Positions 52,845-52,926 of a stretch of 52,926 nt of DNA are shown piece by piece. How positions within the stretch are numbered: position 1 is the stretch's first letter; every line of letters starts with the position of its first letter. The DNA comes from Phycisphaerae bacterium (lineage in GTDB: Bacteria; Planctomycetota; Phycisphaerae; Sedimentisphaerales; Anaerobacaceae), in the NCBI GenBank assembly GCA_030619925.1, contig JAUXAL010000020.1, forward strand, positions 1-52,926, read 5' to 3'. The notes under the pieces were generated by a model, which worked only from the letters and a program-made list of their open reading frames with translations, made no database searches and was not told the origin of the DNA. The position numbers and the translations under genes are program-made.

Positions 52845-52926
52845 TTATTGGGTTGACCTGATTTCAAGAACGCGGCTGCGAACAACTTGAGCAGCCTGCT
52901 TGACTTTCTGCATTTGCTTGCGAACC
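52845..52926 (-). CDS. C-terminal end of an unidentified protein
   Basis: The minus-strand frame ends VRKQMQKVKQAAQVVRSRVL, then EIRSTQ and TAA at 52845. The remainder is beyond the edge. A basic helix at the end of a protein next to a FabZ-type gene could be an OmpH/Skp-like or other envelope protein; this is not supported enough to name. Confidence 0.35.
   Translation of the reverse strand, partial: VRKQMQKVKQAAQVVRSRVLEIRSTQ

Overview
The window looks like chromosomal DNA from a planctomycete of the Phycisphaerae type, probably an anaerobic sediment or biofilm polysaccharide degrader. The assignment rests on content. There are secreted proteins ending in LamG domains, two dockerin-like EF-hand repeat proteins, a PEP-CTERM protein, secreted proteins with no family that I recognise, an rny-ymdB pair, and widespread short tandem and palindromic repeats. 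No rRNA or other decisive phylogenetic marker is present, so this is an inference.

Layout. 1-921: the 5' part of a secreted LamG protein (minus strand), running off the left edge. 922-2347: a long non-coding stretch with two palindromes, a good sigma70 promoter and a probable structured RNA. 2348-4939: rny and ymdB. 5007-13959: a secreted GH99-like protein, an MBL hydrolase, an ABC exporter with a PDZ-like insertion, a GH130 enzyme, two tiny minus-strand genes (a Cys-rich protein and a lipoprotein), a possible small RNA, and panB. 14035-18952: a family-4 uracil-DNA glycosylase, a radical SAM/SPASM gene that appears to have been inserted between two copies of the glycosylase 5' end, gdhA, and a divergent LysR regulator with two palindromic operators between them. 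19161-22658: a HAD phosphatase and two exported proteins. 22711-28833 (minus): nusA-infB-rbfA-HhH protein-hisG, an information-processing operon, with a terminated structured RNA candidate upstream.

29636-33801: a promoter, a small leader ORF coupled by an ATGA overlap to a PD40/dockerin/MBL/LamG protein, then a metallophosphoesterase/dockerin/LamG protein whose LamG domain is nearly identical to its neighbour's. 33969-40870: a YpmS-like membrane protein, pyrF, murD (with two repeat-encoded insertions), a PilZ protein, a membrane spermidine-synthase-like TPR protein, and a lipoprotein. 41104-42608: a PEP-CTERM protein and a dockerin-like protein. 43396-49314: rodA, murJ and a large TPR protein whose signal peptide lies in repeat DNA. 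49537-52127: a ferredoxin, tRNA-Glu, and a small island (AlbA_2 protein, orphan sorting tail, lipoprotein, GIY-YIG protein) closed by a copy of the tRNA-Glu 3' end. 52172-52926: a FabZ-like dehydratase and the 3' end of another gene.

How the genes relate. rodA, murJ, murD and the FabZ-like enzyme serve envelope construction; nusA, infB, rbfA and rny serve transcription, translation and RNA decay. The secreted LamG, dockerin, GH99 and GH130 proteins fit glycan foraging. The most unusual feature is the repeat DNA. Two families recur, paired palindromes of the form GCC-AGC-GGC plus CGCC-TTC-GGCG, and tandem heptanucleotides. They lie between genes, in frame inside murD and the TPR gene, and inside the T-arm of a tRNA-Glu fragment. 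This resembles an RPE/REP-like and STRR-like system that the host reading frames tolerate or have adopted.
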